Part shown: piece after piece, positions 42,411 to 51,616 of the stretch
Numbering within the stretch: the stretch's first letter is position 1
How the letters are laid out: each line of letters starts with the position of its first letter
Source: an uncultured Bacteroidales bacterium
GTDB taxonomy: Bacteria > Bacteroidota > Bacteroidia > Bacteroidales > Paludibacteraceae
DNA length: 64,000 nt
NCBI GenBank assembly: GCA_902798965.1
Contig: CADBYS010000010.1
Coordinates: forward strand, 1 to 64,000
Direction of reading: 5' to 3'
The notes under the pieces: generated by a model
What the model was told of the DNA's origin: nothing
The model's database searches: none
Seen by the model: the letters and a program-made list of their open reading frames with translations, nothing else
Made by a program: the position numbers and the translations under genes

Positions 42411-43883
42411 TTAGTTGCCGATTAGCAGGGACTTGATTTGCGTGGCGGAAGTGATGCCCGTGGGGAAGGACTGATACGCGCCTGACCAGATAAGTACCGG
42501 CACAACAGGGTTGGTATCTGCCACATGATCAAGCTGTTGCTTCTCGTTCGCCATAAGCATCCAATGCGGCTGCAAGGTGAATACTACATCGCCAAAGCCA
42601 CGCTTGTTGACGGTATTTGCCAGCGCCACGCTGCCCACCGCTTCGATGAAGGGGAACGCCGCCGCCACACCCTCAAAATCCATCAGGAACGCTGCCACCT
42701 GTTGCTGCAGTTGGGGTAGGGACATATGTTTCTGCTCGATGAGCGTGCGGTTGAGGTAGATCGATTGTCCGTAGCCGCCATCTACCCATCGCTCCGTGCC
42801 ATACAGCGCCATCAGATATGTGCCGGTAAGTGCCGCCGCGCGATCGATATTGAAGTACTGTGCGGGCATTCGTGCCGCGCTCAGCGCCTCGGTGTTCTGC
42901 CCGAGCAGGGGTCTGCCCATGACCACAACGCGCAGATTCTGTATGCCCACCGTCTGTGCCAGGCGGTCGATCAGATACCCCAAATCCTGATTGAGCCACA
43001 GGTACATATCTTCCTGTTCCGCCGAGCAGAGCTGATCGCTTGTGGCTTGCGGGCTGCGGGTGGTCAGATTCAGGCAGAGCAGGTCGGGGATGTTATCTTC
43101 GCCCAAGTGCGTCTGTTTCTGCAGCGCGAGTGCCGACTCGATGACCATGGTGTTGGCTATAGGCGTGCGCAGCAGTTGTTCGCTTGTGTAGCTGAATCCT
43201 TTCTTGCGTTCCTGTTCGGTGGGTGCGCTATAGAGGTCGATATCGATGCGCGGAGTCCATGTGCGAAGCAGCAACTCCTGTCGGCGTGTGCCTGCGTTCC
43301 ATTCGATCAGGGCTTGCGGCAGTGTGTCGCCGTAGTACGAACTGCTGACCCATTCGGCACTCTGGCCATCCAGCCAGCAGCAGCCGTCGGCAGCGTGACC
43401 GGCCATAAGGATGGAGGTGTTGGCATCCAGTCCCAGCGAATAGATCTGTGCGCGCTGCCCGTACCGTACGCGCAGCTCGTCGCCGATGGTGGCAGCGAGC
43501 AGGTTGCGCGGTGAGCGTTGCAGCTCGCAACCTATACCGTGCACCTCCGTATCCTCCAAAATAGGGTGCGGCGTGCGGTCGCTGCGGCGGAACCATGTGT
43601 CAGCCGCTATGCCGTGGTCGGAAGGCGTAGTGCCGGTCATGAGCGTAGCCACACACTCCGAGCCGCCATACACGATGTGCGGAAATCGTACGGTTGTTTG
43701 ATATGCCTCTTCCGATAGCGTGCGTAGTCCGCCTTGCTGCCAATACGGACGAAGCTGGTCAAGAGTCTCCTGACGCATTCCGTCCACCACTACAGCCACT
43801 GTCAGCCGAGGGGCAGCCGACAAACCCAGACTGAGCAACAAACCGGTGATTATGATCGCCAACGATAAATGATGCGTGCGCAT
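42411..43883 (-). CDS. Alkaline-phosphatase-superfamily phosphodiesterase/phosphatase
   Basis: 490 residues from the ATG at 43883; the frame is open further up but those residues overlap the neighbour. Signal peptide (MRTHHLSLAIIITGLLLSLGLSA). VVVDGMRQETL carries the metal Asp, VYGGSECVATLMTGTTPSDHGI the nucleophile region, and GHAADG a later block. It resembles PafA-type and nucleotide-pyrophosphatase members. Exported; substrate unknown. Starts 34 bp inside the end of the DUF4105 gene. Confidence 0.85.
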   Translation of the reverse strand: MRTHHLSLAIIITGLLLSLGLSAAPRLTVAVVVDGMRQETLDQLRPYWQQGGLRTLSEEAYQTTVRFPHIVYGGSECVATLMTGTTPSDHGIAADTWFRRSDRTPHPILEDTEVHGIGCELQRSPRNLLAATIGDELRVRYGQRAQIYSLGLDANTSILMAGHAADGCCWLDGQSAEWVSSSYYGDTLPQALIEWNAGTRRQELLLRTWTPRIDIDLYSAPTEQERKKGFSYTSEQLLRTPIANTMVIESALALQKQTHLGEDNIPDLLCLNLTTRSPQATSDQLCSAEQEDMYLWLNQDLGYLIDRLAQTVGIQNLRVVVMGRPLLGQNTEALSAARMPAQYFNIDRAAALTGTYLMALYGTERWVDGGYGQSIYLNRTLIEQKHMSLPQLQQQVAAFLMDFEGVAAAFPFIEAVGSVALANTVNKRGFGDVVFTLQPHWMLMANEKQQLDHVADTNPVVPVLIWSGAYQSFPTGITSATQIKSLLIGN

Positions 43884-44923
43884 AGATGTACAGAAGGAAT
43901 GATTAGCAGGTACGAGCCGTAACCTACCAAAGGATGAATAGAAAAGAACGTGAGGAACGTAACCAACACGAGTAGCACGCCATAAACGGCGTACAAGACG
44001 TAATCCAGCCACCGCGTGCGCTTGAGTATGCGGCGGTCGTGGTACGATATGAGGGCAACAATCACGAACAGCACAGCCAAGCCGAAGTACCATGTGCCGT
44101 ACCAAGGAATGCGCTCAATTTCAAACGGTTCGATGTTTTCGCCATCCACGAGCGGTGTGCCATCGGGATATCTCGCCTCGCTTACCCAGTTCATTACCTC
44201 TTCGGGCAAGAACAGCCGTTGCTCGCCGTGCATCGCCTTATCGGCTTTCGTGCCAAACAGCAGATTGATGCCCAGATCCGCCCAAGCGCCTTTGGGTATA
44301 TAGCGCTGAATGAACTTACGGTACGTCACACCCTCCGCGCCCTGATAACTTGAGGTTATTGCCGACTCTTCGCCGCTGACTCCCGCCTCGCGGTCAAGCA
44401 CGGCAAGCAGCAGGTTAAGCGGACGCGTGGCGCAATTGTCATATACGAAGTTATAGAGATAAACGCGGTTCTCGGGTTTGTAGTTCTCCACCAGCGCCCG
44501 ATAGAACAGTTCGCGCGCCTCGGTCGATAGATGCAACTCTTGCAGGTTGACTGTTCTGCCGCCGCGGGTATAAGCCGTGATGAACCAGCGTGCACTCTCT
44601 TTGCCCAGCTGGTAGTAGGTCTCGCCGCGAACGAACTTCCAGTAGAAGTGCGAGGTGTTGAAATCGAAAATGCCGTAGTTATATACATCCTCAATGCCGC
44701 GATCGGGATCGATGATCATGATGGCTGTATGGCCAAAACGCTCGTAGAGCGCCTCGCCCGGACTACAGGTCACCAAATAGATACGTGCATTGTCAGAGAG
44801 CAGGTTTTCAGTTGCCGGCTCTTGGCTGTCGGCTATTTGCTCTTGGCTATGCGCCATGGGCGCGGCAAACCAACCAACCAGCAGCAGGCAGCACAAAAGG
44901 CGATATATACGGAAAATCTTCAT
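43850..44923 (-). CDS. DUF4105 (Lnb N-terminal-type) membrane protein
   Basis: 357 residues from the ATG at 44923 (MKIFRIYRLLCCLLLVGWF). Signal peptide, then the DUF4105 domain: YLVTCSPGEALYERFGHTA, FDFNTSHFYWKFVRG, YNFVYDNCATRP. The conserved His and Cys are shared with the papain-like Lnb family. The C-terminal half has two or three transmembrane helices (WYFGLAVLFVIVALISY, YGVLLVLVTFLTFFSI). Residues after the signal peptide (SQEQIADSQEPATE) come from heptamer repeats at 44817-44851. Confidence 0.85.
   Translation of the reverse strand: MKIFRIYRLLCCLLLVGWFAAPMAHSQEQIADSQEPATENLLSDNARIYLVTCSPGEALYERFGHTAIMIIDPDRGIEDVYNYGIFDFNTSHFYWKFVRGETYYQLGKESARWFITAYTRGGRTVNLQELHLSTEARELFYRALVENYKPENRVYLYNFVYDNCATRPLNLLLAVLDREAGVSGEESAITSSYQGAEGVTYRKFIQRYIPKGAWADLGINLLFGTKADKAMHGEQRLFLPEEVMNWVSEARYPDGTPLVDGENIEPFEIERIPWYGTWYFGLAVLFVIVALISYHDRRILKRTRWLDYVLYAVYGVLLVLVTFLTFFSIHPLVGYGSYLLIIPSVHLCARIIYRWRS
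44817..44851. repeat. Heptamer repeat (G/T)GCTNTN x5 in DUF4105 gene
   Basis: GGCTCTT, GGCTGTC, GGCTATT, TGCTCTT, GGCTATG. On the other strand the units are of the same AAGAGCC kind as the mtaB repeat. Confidence 0.85.
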
Positions 44924-44933
44924 ATTTTTTTTA

Positions 44934-45566
44934 TTATTGAATCGCTTGGGCAATAAGATTCGGCACGAAGGTTGCCAACGTGCCGAGCAGATAGCCGCAA
45001 ACAACCTGCAGCGGGGTGTGCGACTCGTCATAGACGCGTGCAAACATCAGCAGCAAGGCAGCCGCCGAGCAGCCAATTAGTGACCATGTGGCACTGATAC
45101 CTGTAGCCAGACTAAAACTCATCATCCCACCAAACAACCCGCCCAGGGCAGTGAGGTGGGCGCTAATCTTCCACTTGTAGTTGATGAGCAGCACAAGCAG
45201 CAGGGCGACTGTTGCCCCCACGGCAGTGAGATTGATGCACGTGGGCATCTTGATCACATCCCAGCAGAAGTATGCCCAAAAACCGTAACACACAATCGAA
45301 TAGATATACGGCATCGTGCGCTGGCGGGCATTACGGATATAGATATCCGTCAGGTTACCGCGGCGAATCATCACCAGAATAACCGACAAGGGCAGCAGGC
45401 AGGTGAAGATTAGTGTGCCTACTACCCCTATCCAGATCAGCGGCGTAGGGTACTGGATGAGCGAACGCAAGCCCAGGAAATAGATGAGCATCCCGTAGGT
45501 GGGTATGAACATCGGGTACAGGACTGCCGAGATTGTTCGGGCTATGTAAAACAAAGTATTGTTCAT
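44934..45566 (-). CDS. PAP2-like integral membrane protein
   Basis: 210 residues with six or so hydrophobic helices. KISAHLTALGGL and ARVYDESHTPLQVVCGYLLG stand where PAP2 phosphatases have PSGH and SRxxxxxHxxxD. The His residues are kept but the canonical Ser/Arg pattern is altered. It probably acts on lipid phosphates or is a degenerate PAP2 fold protein. 10 bp upstream of the DUF4105 gene. Confidence 0.72.
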   Translation of the reverse strand: MNNTLFYIARTISAVLYPMFIPTYGMLIYFLGLRSLIQYPTPLIWIGVVGTLIFTCLLPLSVILVMIRRGNLTDIYIRNARQRTMPYIYSIVCYGFWAYFCWDVIKMPTCINLTAVGATVALLLVLLINYKWKISAHLTALGGLFGGMMSFSLATGISATWSLIGCSAAALLLMFARVYDESHTPLQVVCGYLLGTLATFVPNLIAQAIQ

Positions 45567-45718
45567 TTTAATAATTGACGATTGATATATTGACGATTTA
45601 CGATTTATTGATTTATTTTTTTTATTGACGATTGCTGTCTATCAATCAAACAATCCGGAACAATCGTCAATCAATCGGTCAATAGTCAATCGTTCAATCG
45701 TCAATCCACTCGTGGCTG
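45567..45718. repeat. ATTGACG/TCAATCG heptamer-rich gap before rpoN
   Basis: Imperfect ATTGACG, ATTTACG and, in opposite orientation, TCAATCG/TCAATAG units fill most of the 150 bp between the rpoN stop and the PAP2-like start. Confidence 0.8.
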
Positions 45719-47320
45719 TTACATTTGTTTGCGCAGGCGGGCGATGGTTTTGCCCAGTTGCTGGCGGTACTTGCTGATGGTACGTCGGGCGATGGGATAA
45801 CCTGCCTCCTTCATGGCTTGTACCAGTTCGTCGTCGTTGAGCGGGTGGGCTTTATCCTCGCGGTCGATGATCTCGCGTAGTGCCTGTTTTATCTCGCGCG
45901 TTGATACCTCGTCACCCTCCACATTCTGCATGCCTTCGGAGAAGAAATGTTTGAGTGGGAAGACCCCGAACTCCGTTTGTACGTACTTGGAGTTGCTGAC
46001 GCGCGAGATGGTCGATACATCGTAGCCGGTCTTGTTGGCTATATCCTGTAGGATCATCGGTTTGAGCGCCGCGTCGTCGCCTTCGTAGAAGAACTCTTTT
46101 TGCTCTTCGATGATAGCGAGCATGGTGCGTGTGAGCGTCTCGTTGCGTTGCTTGATGGCATCAATGAACCACTTGGCGCTGTCGATCTTCGATTTCACGA
46201 ACTGCACCGTTTCTTTCTCAGCATCGGTGAGCTGGTTGCGTCGTCCGGCATAATCCTTCATCATCTGCTGGTAGTCGCTGCTGACATGCAGATCGGGTAT
46301 CTCACTGTCAAGCAGTTGCATAACCAGTTCGCCGTCGCGGTTCTCGACGAGGAAATCGGGGATGATCGTTGCTCCGTGCGTGGAGTAGTTCGTGCCCGAC
46401 CATTCGGCGCCCGGAGTGGGGTTGAGATGTTCGATCTCGGTAATCACATCGCGCATCTCGTCCTCGCTAAGTCCGCACTTGACGCGTATACGCTCGAAGT
46501 GCCGGCGGCTGAAGGCTTCGAAATGTTCGTCGAGGATCTGTATTGCCCGTTGCGTGGCAGGTGTCTGTTCGCGTTGCCTGAGCTGGATGAGCAGACACTC
46601 CTTCAGATCGTAAGCACCTACGCCGGGCGGGTCGAACTGCTTGATTTGCCGAATGATATCCTCCATCTGTTCGTGCGGCACGACCAGCGACTCGCGGAAA
46701 GCCAGATCGTCCTCCAGCTCTTCCGCCGTGCGGCGCAGATAGCCATCCTCGTCGATGTTGCCGACCACGAACTTGGCTATATGCCGTTCGGGCTTGGTCA
46801 TGTGCGTGAGGTACACTTGCGACTTGAGGTGCTCCACGAGCGACTGCGAACCGCTCAGCGAGGAATCCATTGTATCTTGCTGATCGGCATAGTTCGTCAG
46901 GCGCGTCTTGTAGTCGGGCGTTTCGTCGTCGCTGACGTAATCATCGTAATTGAACTCGGGGTTATCCAGCGGGTTGTCGTACTTCTCATCGTCCTCGTAC
47001 GGCGTTCCTTCGTCGATGCGGTACAAGTCTTCTGTCTCTTCCTCGGCGCGCAGCTTGTCGTCACTGTAGTCATCGCCATCCCCCTCATTGTCAATGGGGT
47101 CAGAGTAATCGTCGTCGTACCCCTCGCTCTTCTTCTGCTCCATCTCTTCGAGCAAGGTTTCCATATCCTTCCCTTCATCCAGGGCAGGATTCTCCTGTAA
47201 CTCTTCGTTGATGCGCCGTTGCAACTCCACACCCGGGATCTCCAACATGCGGATGATCTGAATCTGCTGTGGACTGAGTTTGGTGAGTTGTACTTGCCGT
47301 TGTTCTAAGGATAAAGCCAT
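45719..47320 (-). CDS. rpoN: RNA polymerase sigma-54 factor
   Basis: 533 residues. Region I LSLEQRQVQLTKLSPQQIQIIRMLEIP (Gln/Leu-rich), a long acidic region II (about 45-160, many Asp/Glu/Tyr), a core-binding domain, and the C-terminal HTH with RpoN box ARRTISKYRQQLGK. Directs transcription at -24/-12 promoters with enhancer-binding proteins; none of those is in the window. The acidic linker is longer than in E. coli. Confidence 0.95.
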   Translation of the reverse strand: MALSLEQRQVQLTKLSPQQIQIIRMLEIPGVELQRRINEELQENPALDEGKDMETLLEEMEQKKSEGYDDDYSDPIDNEGDGDDYSDDKLRAEEETEDLYRIDEGTPYEDDEKYDNPLDNPEFNYDDYVSDDETPDYKTRLTNYADQQDTMDSSLSGSQSLVEHLKSQVYLTHMTKPERHIAKFVVGNIDEDGYLRRTAEELEDDLAFRESLVVPHEQMEDIIRQIKQFDPPGVGAYDLKECLLIQLRQREQTPATQRAIQILDEHFEAFSRRHFERIRVKCGLSEDEMRDVITEIEHLNPTPGAEWSGTNYSTHGATIIPDFLVENRDGELVMQLLDSEIPDLHVSSDYQQMMKDYAGRRNQLTDAEKETVQFVKSKIDSAKWFIDAIKQRNETLTRTMLAIIEEQKEFFYEGDDAALKPMILQDIANKTGYDVSTISRVSNSKYVQTEFGVFPLKHFFSEGMQNVEGDEVSTREIKQALREIIDREDKAHPLNDDELVQAMKEAGYPIARRTISKYRQQLGKTIARLRKQM

Positions 47321-47323
47321 ATA

Positions 47324-47358
47324 GATTGACGATTGACAGATTGACGATTGACGGATTG
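47324..47358. repeat. Heptamer repeat GATTGAC x4 before rpoN
   Basis: GATTGAC, GATTGAC, A, GATTGAC, GATTGAC, then GGATTGC, between rpoN and the aminotransferase gene. Confidence 0.88.
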
Positions 47359-47362
47359 CGAT

Positions 47363-48502
47363 TTATGCGTTTACGGCGCTGATTACCTGCTGGGTGATGT
47401 AAGCGAGTTGTTCGTCATCCAGCTCAGTGTGCATAGGCAGCGAGAGCACGCAAGCAGCCAGCTTCTCCGCCACGGGGAAGTCTCCCGCTTTGTAGCGCGG
47501 GTCTTGGTACGCCTTCTGCAAGTGCAGAGGTATAGGATAATAGATCATGGCGGGCACCTTGGCTTCGGTCAGCCGGGCGCGCACCTGATCTCTGTCCACT
47601 CCGACGAGCCGGAGCGTATATTGGTGGAACACGTGTGTGCTGTAGGCAGCCCGTTCGGGTGTGAGTATATGCTCGTTGCCGGCAAACGCGCGGTCGTAGT
47701 AGTCGGCTGCGGCTTGGCGTGCGGCGATGTACTCATCCAGGTGCGGCAGTTTGGTGTCGAGAATTGCTGCCTGGATGGTATCCAGACGCGAGTTGACACC
47801 TATCATGTCGTGGTGATAGCGTACCTTCATTCCATGGTTAGCAATGACACGAATGCTCTCAGCGAGTGTATCGTCGTTGGTGAACAAGGCGCCTCCGTCA
47901 CCGTAGCAGCCGAGGTTCTTCGAGGGGAAGAAACTGGTGCAACCTATCTCGCCCATCGTGCCGGCTTGCGCCGTGCGGCCGTCGCTGAAGGTGTAGCGTG
48001 CACCGATTGCTTGCGCCGTATCCTCTACGACATATAAGTGATGTTCGCGCGCGAGGTTGAGCAGCGGCTCCATGTCGGCGCACTGCCCGAACAGATGAAC
48101 GGGTACGATGGCTTTCGTGCGCGGCGTGATAGCTTTGCGTACGGCTTCCACTGACATGTTCATCGTGCCCCATTCCACATCCACAACTACGGGCGTCAAG
48201 CCCAGCAGGGCTACGACCTCCGCCGTGGCGATGAATGTGAACGTAGGCGTGATGACCTCATCGCCCGGACGAAGTCCGAGCGCCATGAGCGCAATCTGCA
48301 ACGCTTCTGTTCCGTTGGCTACGGGTATAACATGTTTGGCGCCTGTATAGGCTTCCAGGTTACGGGCAAACTGCTCAACCTGTGCGCCTTTCACGAAGGC
48401 TGCACTGTCTATTACTGCTTGTATGGCAGCGTCCATCTCAGGCTTAATCTTCTGATACTGGCGCTGCAAGTCCACCATCTGTAGGGGTTTCATAGGCTTC
48501 AA
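47363..48502 (-). CDS. DegT/DnrJ/EryC1/StrS-family aminotransferase
   Basis: 379 residues. PLP-dependent sugar aminotransferase fold: NGTEALQIALMALGLRPGDEVITP, VEDTAQAIGARY, and catalytic Lys195 in TSFFPSKNLGCYGDGG. Members make amino sugars for LPS or glycans. The exact sugar is unknown and no nucleotide-sugar operon is adjacent. Three candidate ATGs exist (48502, 48493, 48478); all overlap the end of the ybbR-like gene by 35-59 bp. Confidence 0.9.
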   Translation of the reverse strand: MKPMKPLQMVDLQRQYQKIKPEMDAAIQAVIDSAAFVKGAQVEQFARNLEAYTGAKHVIPVANGTEALQIALMALGLRPGDEVITPTFTFIATAEVVALLGLTPVVVDVEWGTMNMSVEAVRKAITPRTKAIVPVHLFGQCADMEPLLNLAREHHLYVVEDTAQAIGARYTFSDGRTAQAGTMGEIGCTSFFPSKNLGCYGDGGALFTNDDTLAESIRVIANHGMKVRYHHDMIGVNSRLDTIQAAILDTKLPHLDEYIAARQAAADYYDRAFAGNEHILTPERAAYSTHVFHQYTLRLVGVDRDQVRARLTEAKVPAMIYYPIPLHLQKAYQDPRYKAGDFPVAEKLAACVLSLPMHTELDDEQLAYITQQVISAVNA

Positions 48503-49454
48503 TTAAGTATTCAACTTCTTCGGGTTTGACGCGTAGGCGCGTGATATGCTGGTTCAGACTGACCACCTTGACGCTCAGATGATCGTTGCCGGGTTGCGGC
48601 ATATCGACGTACGCCTCCATGTCCTGTTCGGTGATGCTCGCGAACCAAGCCGTGCCTACGCGGAAGGTGACAGTGACTTGTTCGGGAAAGAGATGAAGTA
48701 TCTGTCCTTTGTCACTCAAGTCAGGGGTACGGATGGGCACCGTCAGCGCTTTTTCGGTGAACTGCTCGCTTACTACGCTCAGCTGCACACTATCCGGCAA
48801 CAACCGCAGCCCGGGCGGGCAGATGAGCGGCAGACGCGTTACGAACGTGTCGGTTATGCCCTCATAATCGGTCATGGCGGTGGCTACAGAACTGATCTGA
48901 GCCAGTTGCTGCTCTGTGCCGTAAACGTTCACTTCACTTGGCGTGAGTTGCACCTCGCCGCTGAACTGGTGTTGCGGTGCGGGTTTGGCTTGGCCGGTAT
49001 ATACCACCGGCACGATCTTCTCATGTTGGCGGGTGTAACTGCCGCGCAGTACCTCGGGCGTAAATTCCACCAAGCCTGCATCGCCCATCAGTTGCTGCGC
49101 AATCATCTGGCGTATCTCGTCCATGGGGATGATGAACTGCCCTTCTTCGCTATCGATGTAAAAACTGATATCGAACGTGAGCGCTAACTCCCGTTTGCGG
49201 TTGCGGAACAGGTCAACACCTTCGTCCTCCAGACGGATACGTATATGGTCAGCAGGCTGCTCGATGAAGATATAATCGTCCGGCAGGTTGGCGTAGGTGA
49301 CAGGAATAGCGAACGTCACTTCGCGACGCGAACTGAAGGCGTTGGAGAACCAGATGATTGTAGCCAAAAGCACAAACATCAGGTACACCAGCGCATCCCT
49401 GCTATGCAGAAAACGCCTGAACTCGTGCCATTGATGCAAAAGCCACTCCTTCAT
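48444..49454 (-). CDS. YbbR-like domain protein
   Basis: 336 residues. N-terminal cytoplasmic stretch, one transmembrane helix (ALVYLMFVLLATIIWF), then extracytoplasmic YbbR-type beta domains (VTFAIPVTYANLPDDYIFIEQ, RIRLEDEG). Related to CdaR, a regulator of cyclic-di-AMP synthase in Firmicutes; that role is not established here. It sits in the conserved order nusB-yajC-ybbR of this phylum; coaE, often next, is not present. Confidence 0.8.
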   Translation of the reverse strand: MKEWLLHQWHEFRRFLHSRDALVYLMFVLLATIIWFSNAFSSRREVTFAIPVTYANLPDDYIFIEQPADHIRIRLEDEGVDLFRNRKRELALTFDISFYIDSEEGQFIIPMDEIRQMIAQQLMGDAGLVEFTPEVLRGSYTRQHEKIVPVVYTGQAKPAPQHQFSGEVQLTPSEVNVYGTEQQLAQISSVATAMTDYEGITDTFVTRLPLICPPGLRLLPDSVQLSVVSEQFTEKALTVPIRTPDLSDKGQILHLFPEQVTVTFRVGTAWFASITEQDMEAYVDMPQPGNDHLSVKVVSLNQHITRLRVKPEEVEYLIEAYETPTDGGLAAPVSED

Positions 49455-49457
49455 CCC

Positions 49458-49497
49458 TGACCTCTGATCTGATTGCTGATATCTGACTTCTGATATT
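49458..49497. repeat. Imperfect TGANNTC heptamers between ybbR-like and yajC
   Basis: TGACCTC, TGATC, TGATTGC, TGATATC, TGACTTC, TGATATT, largely with 7-nt spacing. Confidence 0.7.
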
Positions 49498-49499
49498 TT

Positions 49500-49853
49500 T
49501 TATGCCTGTTGTGCAGGTTGAGCATCAGCTGCTGATGCATATACACTGTTCTTGTCAACGCGGATAGTTACATCCTTGTCCACCGTGATGAGGAAATAAG
49601 TGTCTTTGACTTCCTTGATTTCGCCGTAGATGCCTCCGGCTGTAACAACCTTATCACCTTTCTTCATCTCTTCGCGTTGCTTCTGCAACTCTTTCTGCTT
49701 CTTCGATTGCGGACGAATCATAAAGAAGTAGAAGACTACGAAGATCAGGATCATCATAATCCAGAACGACCATTGGCTACCTGCCTGAGCGCCTTCGGGA
49801 GCTGTGCCCGCTGCACCGTTTTCCATCATCAATAAGATGCTTAATAAATTCAT
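49500..49853 (-). CDS. yajC: Sec translocon accessory protein YajC
   Basis: 117 residues. One transmembrane helix (WSFWIMMILIFVVFYFFMI) followed by RPQSKKQKELQKQREEMKKGDKVVTAGGIYG, the diagnostic YajC block. Accessory subunit of SecDF-YajC. Confidence 0.95.
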   Translation of the reverse strand: MNLLSILLMMENGAAGTAPEGAQAGSQWSFWIMMILIFVVFYFFMIRPQSKKQKELQKQREEMKKGDKVVTAGGIYGEIKEVKDTYFLITVDKDVTIRVDKNSVYASAADAQPAQQA

Positions 49854-49877
49854 AATGTATAATTTTAATGCTTAATA

Positions 49878-50834
49878 TTAATCTTCCATCACTTCCGCCT
49901 TGAGCAGCTTGTCTTCGCGCTTGAGCTGGCGGATGATACCGTCCAGAATGCCGTTGATGAAGAAATAGTTCTTCTCGCCCGAGTACTCCTTGGCTATCTC
50001 AATATACTCATTCAGAGATATTTGCAGCGCTATCTCGGGGAAGTTGCAAATCTCCGCCAGCGCCACAATCAGGATCACCCTGTCCATCCACGCTACGCGA
50101 TCCGGATCCCAGTTCTTGAGGTTGGCATCAATCAGCCGGTCGTATTCGGCGCGGTTCTGAATGGCGCACATGAGCAGCGAGTTGGCGAAGTTGAGATCAT
50201 CCTCGGAGTCGAACATCTCCAGCAGCGGCTGGTCAACACCCTCGTCCTCTTTGAACTTCCTGACGGTCTTCACCACGTACGAGAGCACGACATCCATGTC
50301 AATAACCCACGTGAAGTGGTCGAGCTCCAGCTCCATCTCTTCGAGCGCAGACAGCACCGCTTCGTTGGCGGGCAAGATCTCCGAGTAGATTCGGCGCCAG
50401 ATACGTTTGTCCTCCTCGTAATCCGATTCGGCTTGCTCCATGTACTGCTTGTACCATTCCGTGGCTACCAGACTCAGATACACCGATTTGACGGCCGACA
50501 TGCCGGCTTCCCAACTCAGGTGTCGCTCCTCGAGTTCACGACGCAAGCGGCGGTTGTTGAACAGCTGCTCGGCAAAGCGGTTCTTGATAAAACGTCTGTT
50601 CGGGCGCAAGGGTGTATGCGTAGCTTGGGCACGCGCTATGCGCTCCTGAAGTTGCTCGTCGGCGTACGTGGTAAGCGCACTCGAGAAGTCCAACAACAGC
50701 AGGTACAAATCGTAGGTGTCGGCAAAACTCTTGAGCAGTTGCTTGCGCGCCTCGGATGGCAGCGAACCTTCGTTTTGGTAATAACCAAACAAGGTCTGAA
50801 CTACCTTGGTTCGTATTAGTGTACGATTGATCAT
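49878..50834 (-). CDS. nusB: Transcription antitermination protein NusB
   Basis: 318 residues, more than twice the E. coli length; long NusB proteins are usual in Bacteroidota. N-terminal RTLIRTKVVQTLFGYYQ and C-terminal NLKNWDPDRVAWMDRVILIVALAEICNFPEIALQISLNEYIEIAKEYSGEKNYFFINGILD, the conserved NusB helices. The central ~150 residues are extra. Binds NusE/S10 and boxA RNA in rRNA antitermination. Confidence 0.93.
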   Translation of the reverse strand: MINRTLIRTKVVQTLFGYYQNEGSLPSEARKQLLKSFADTYDLYLLLLDFSSALTTYADEQLQERIARAQATHTPLRPNRRFIKNRFAEQLFNNRRLRRELEERHLSWEAGMSAVKSVYLSLVATEWYKQYMEQAESDYEEDKRIWRRIYSEILPANEAVLSALEEMELELDHFTWVIDMDVVLSYVVKTVRKFKEDEGVDQPLLEMFDSEDDLNFANSLLMCAIQNRAEYDRLIDANLKNWDPDRVAWMDRVILIVALAEICNFPEIALQISLNEYIEIAKEYSGEKNYFFINGILDGIIRQLKREDKLLKAEVMED

Positions 50835-50858
50835 AACAGCAATTTATAAAAAAACGCA

Positions 50859-50889
50859 CAAAGTTACAAAAAATTTTGCATATTTGCAA
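50859..50889 (-). promoter_or_regulatory. Promoter of nusB-yajC-ybbR
   Basis: - strand TTG (50887-50889), 20 nt, TAACTTTG (50859-50866). Confidence 0.75.
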
Positions 50890-50968
50890 GAGTTTATGCA
50901 AAAAAAATCGTATTTGGGGTACAAATTGACGTTTTTTTGCAAGAAAAATCAATCTTCTGTCAGTTTTG

Positions 50969-51000
50969 TTTGCAAATATCATTTTTTTTTTGTAATTTTG
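50969..51000 (+). promoter_or_regulatory. Promoter of DUF3276 gene
   Basis: TTTG 50969-50972, 20 nt, TAATTTTG 50993-51000. The ~85-nt leader holds GGGG-TTGA-CCCC (51070-51081) immediately before the start region. Confidence 0.8.
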
Positions 51001-51089
51001 TAGTCGATTTCGTGAGCGAACGAGATCTGCCTTGGGACGGCAAATGTTCCGACAGTAGAATAGTAATTTGGGGTTGACCCCACAGTGAG

Positions 51090-51494
51090 ATGGAAAATCG
51101 TAAAATGGATGAGAGACGGGAAACCGAGATCGTGTATTCCCGTTCGGTGAAAGCAGGTAAACGTATTTACTACCTGGATGTCAAGAAAGACCGTACGGGT
51201 GATTACTACCTGTGTATCACGGAGAGTAAGAAACGAGTGATGGGTGAGGAAACCCCGCAGTTCGAGAAGCACAAACTCTTCCTTTACAAAGAGGATTTCG
51301 AGCACTTCAGCGAAGGTTTGGAGGACGTGATTGCTTATGTAAAGGGGCAAGTTGGCGAGATTGAGTCGCGTCGCGAGTGGACACCGGAGCAAGCAGACAA
51401 ACCCGCCGAGGAGGCTGAGGTTGCTGCCGAGAAAACCGAAGAAGAGGGCGAAAAGAAACGTGGATTTCTTGGCCGACTCATAGGCAAGGATTAA
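51090..51494 (+). CDS. PUR-alpha-like DUF3276 nucleic-acid-binding protein
   Basis: 134 residues. One PUR repeat: EIVYSRSVKAGKRIYYLDVKKDRTGDYYLCITESKK, then FEKHKLFLYKEDFEHFSEGL. Bacterial PUR-alpha proteins bind single-stranded DNA/RNA. The tail is Glu/Lys-rich and disordered. Own promoter and terminator-like hairpin; precise role unknown. Confidence 0.88.
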   Translation: MENRKMDERRETEIVYSRSVKAGKRIYYLDVKKDRTGDYYLCITESKKRVMGEETPQFEKHKLFLYKEDFEHFSEGLEDVIAYVKGQVGEIESRREWTPEQADKPAEEAEVAAEKTEEEGEKKRGFLGRLIGKD

Positions 51495-51500
51495 AAGCGT

Positions 51501-51528
51501 AGCAAGTGACCCGAACAGGTCACTTGCT
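51501..51528 (+). terminator. Hairpin after the DUF3276 gene
   Basis: AGCAAGTGACC / GGTCACTTGCT with a 6-nt loop, 7 bp after the stop. No good U-tract. The GTG at 51506 inside it is not a credible start for mnmA. Confidence 0.6.
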
Positions 51529-51616
51529 TGCATATATAGCGGATATTTGCGGCACGATTTTTGAGGGAAAACTTAAGGAAGATATTTGTTCGCAGATAAA
51601 CAAAGATAGTAGCAGT

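Noticed and set aside
51506-51616. N-terminal extension of MnmA from the GTG at 51506
   Set aside because: The region is a terminator-like hairpin and an AT-rich promoter-like gap. The family begins just before the PP-loop.
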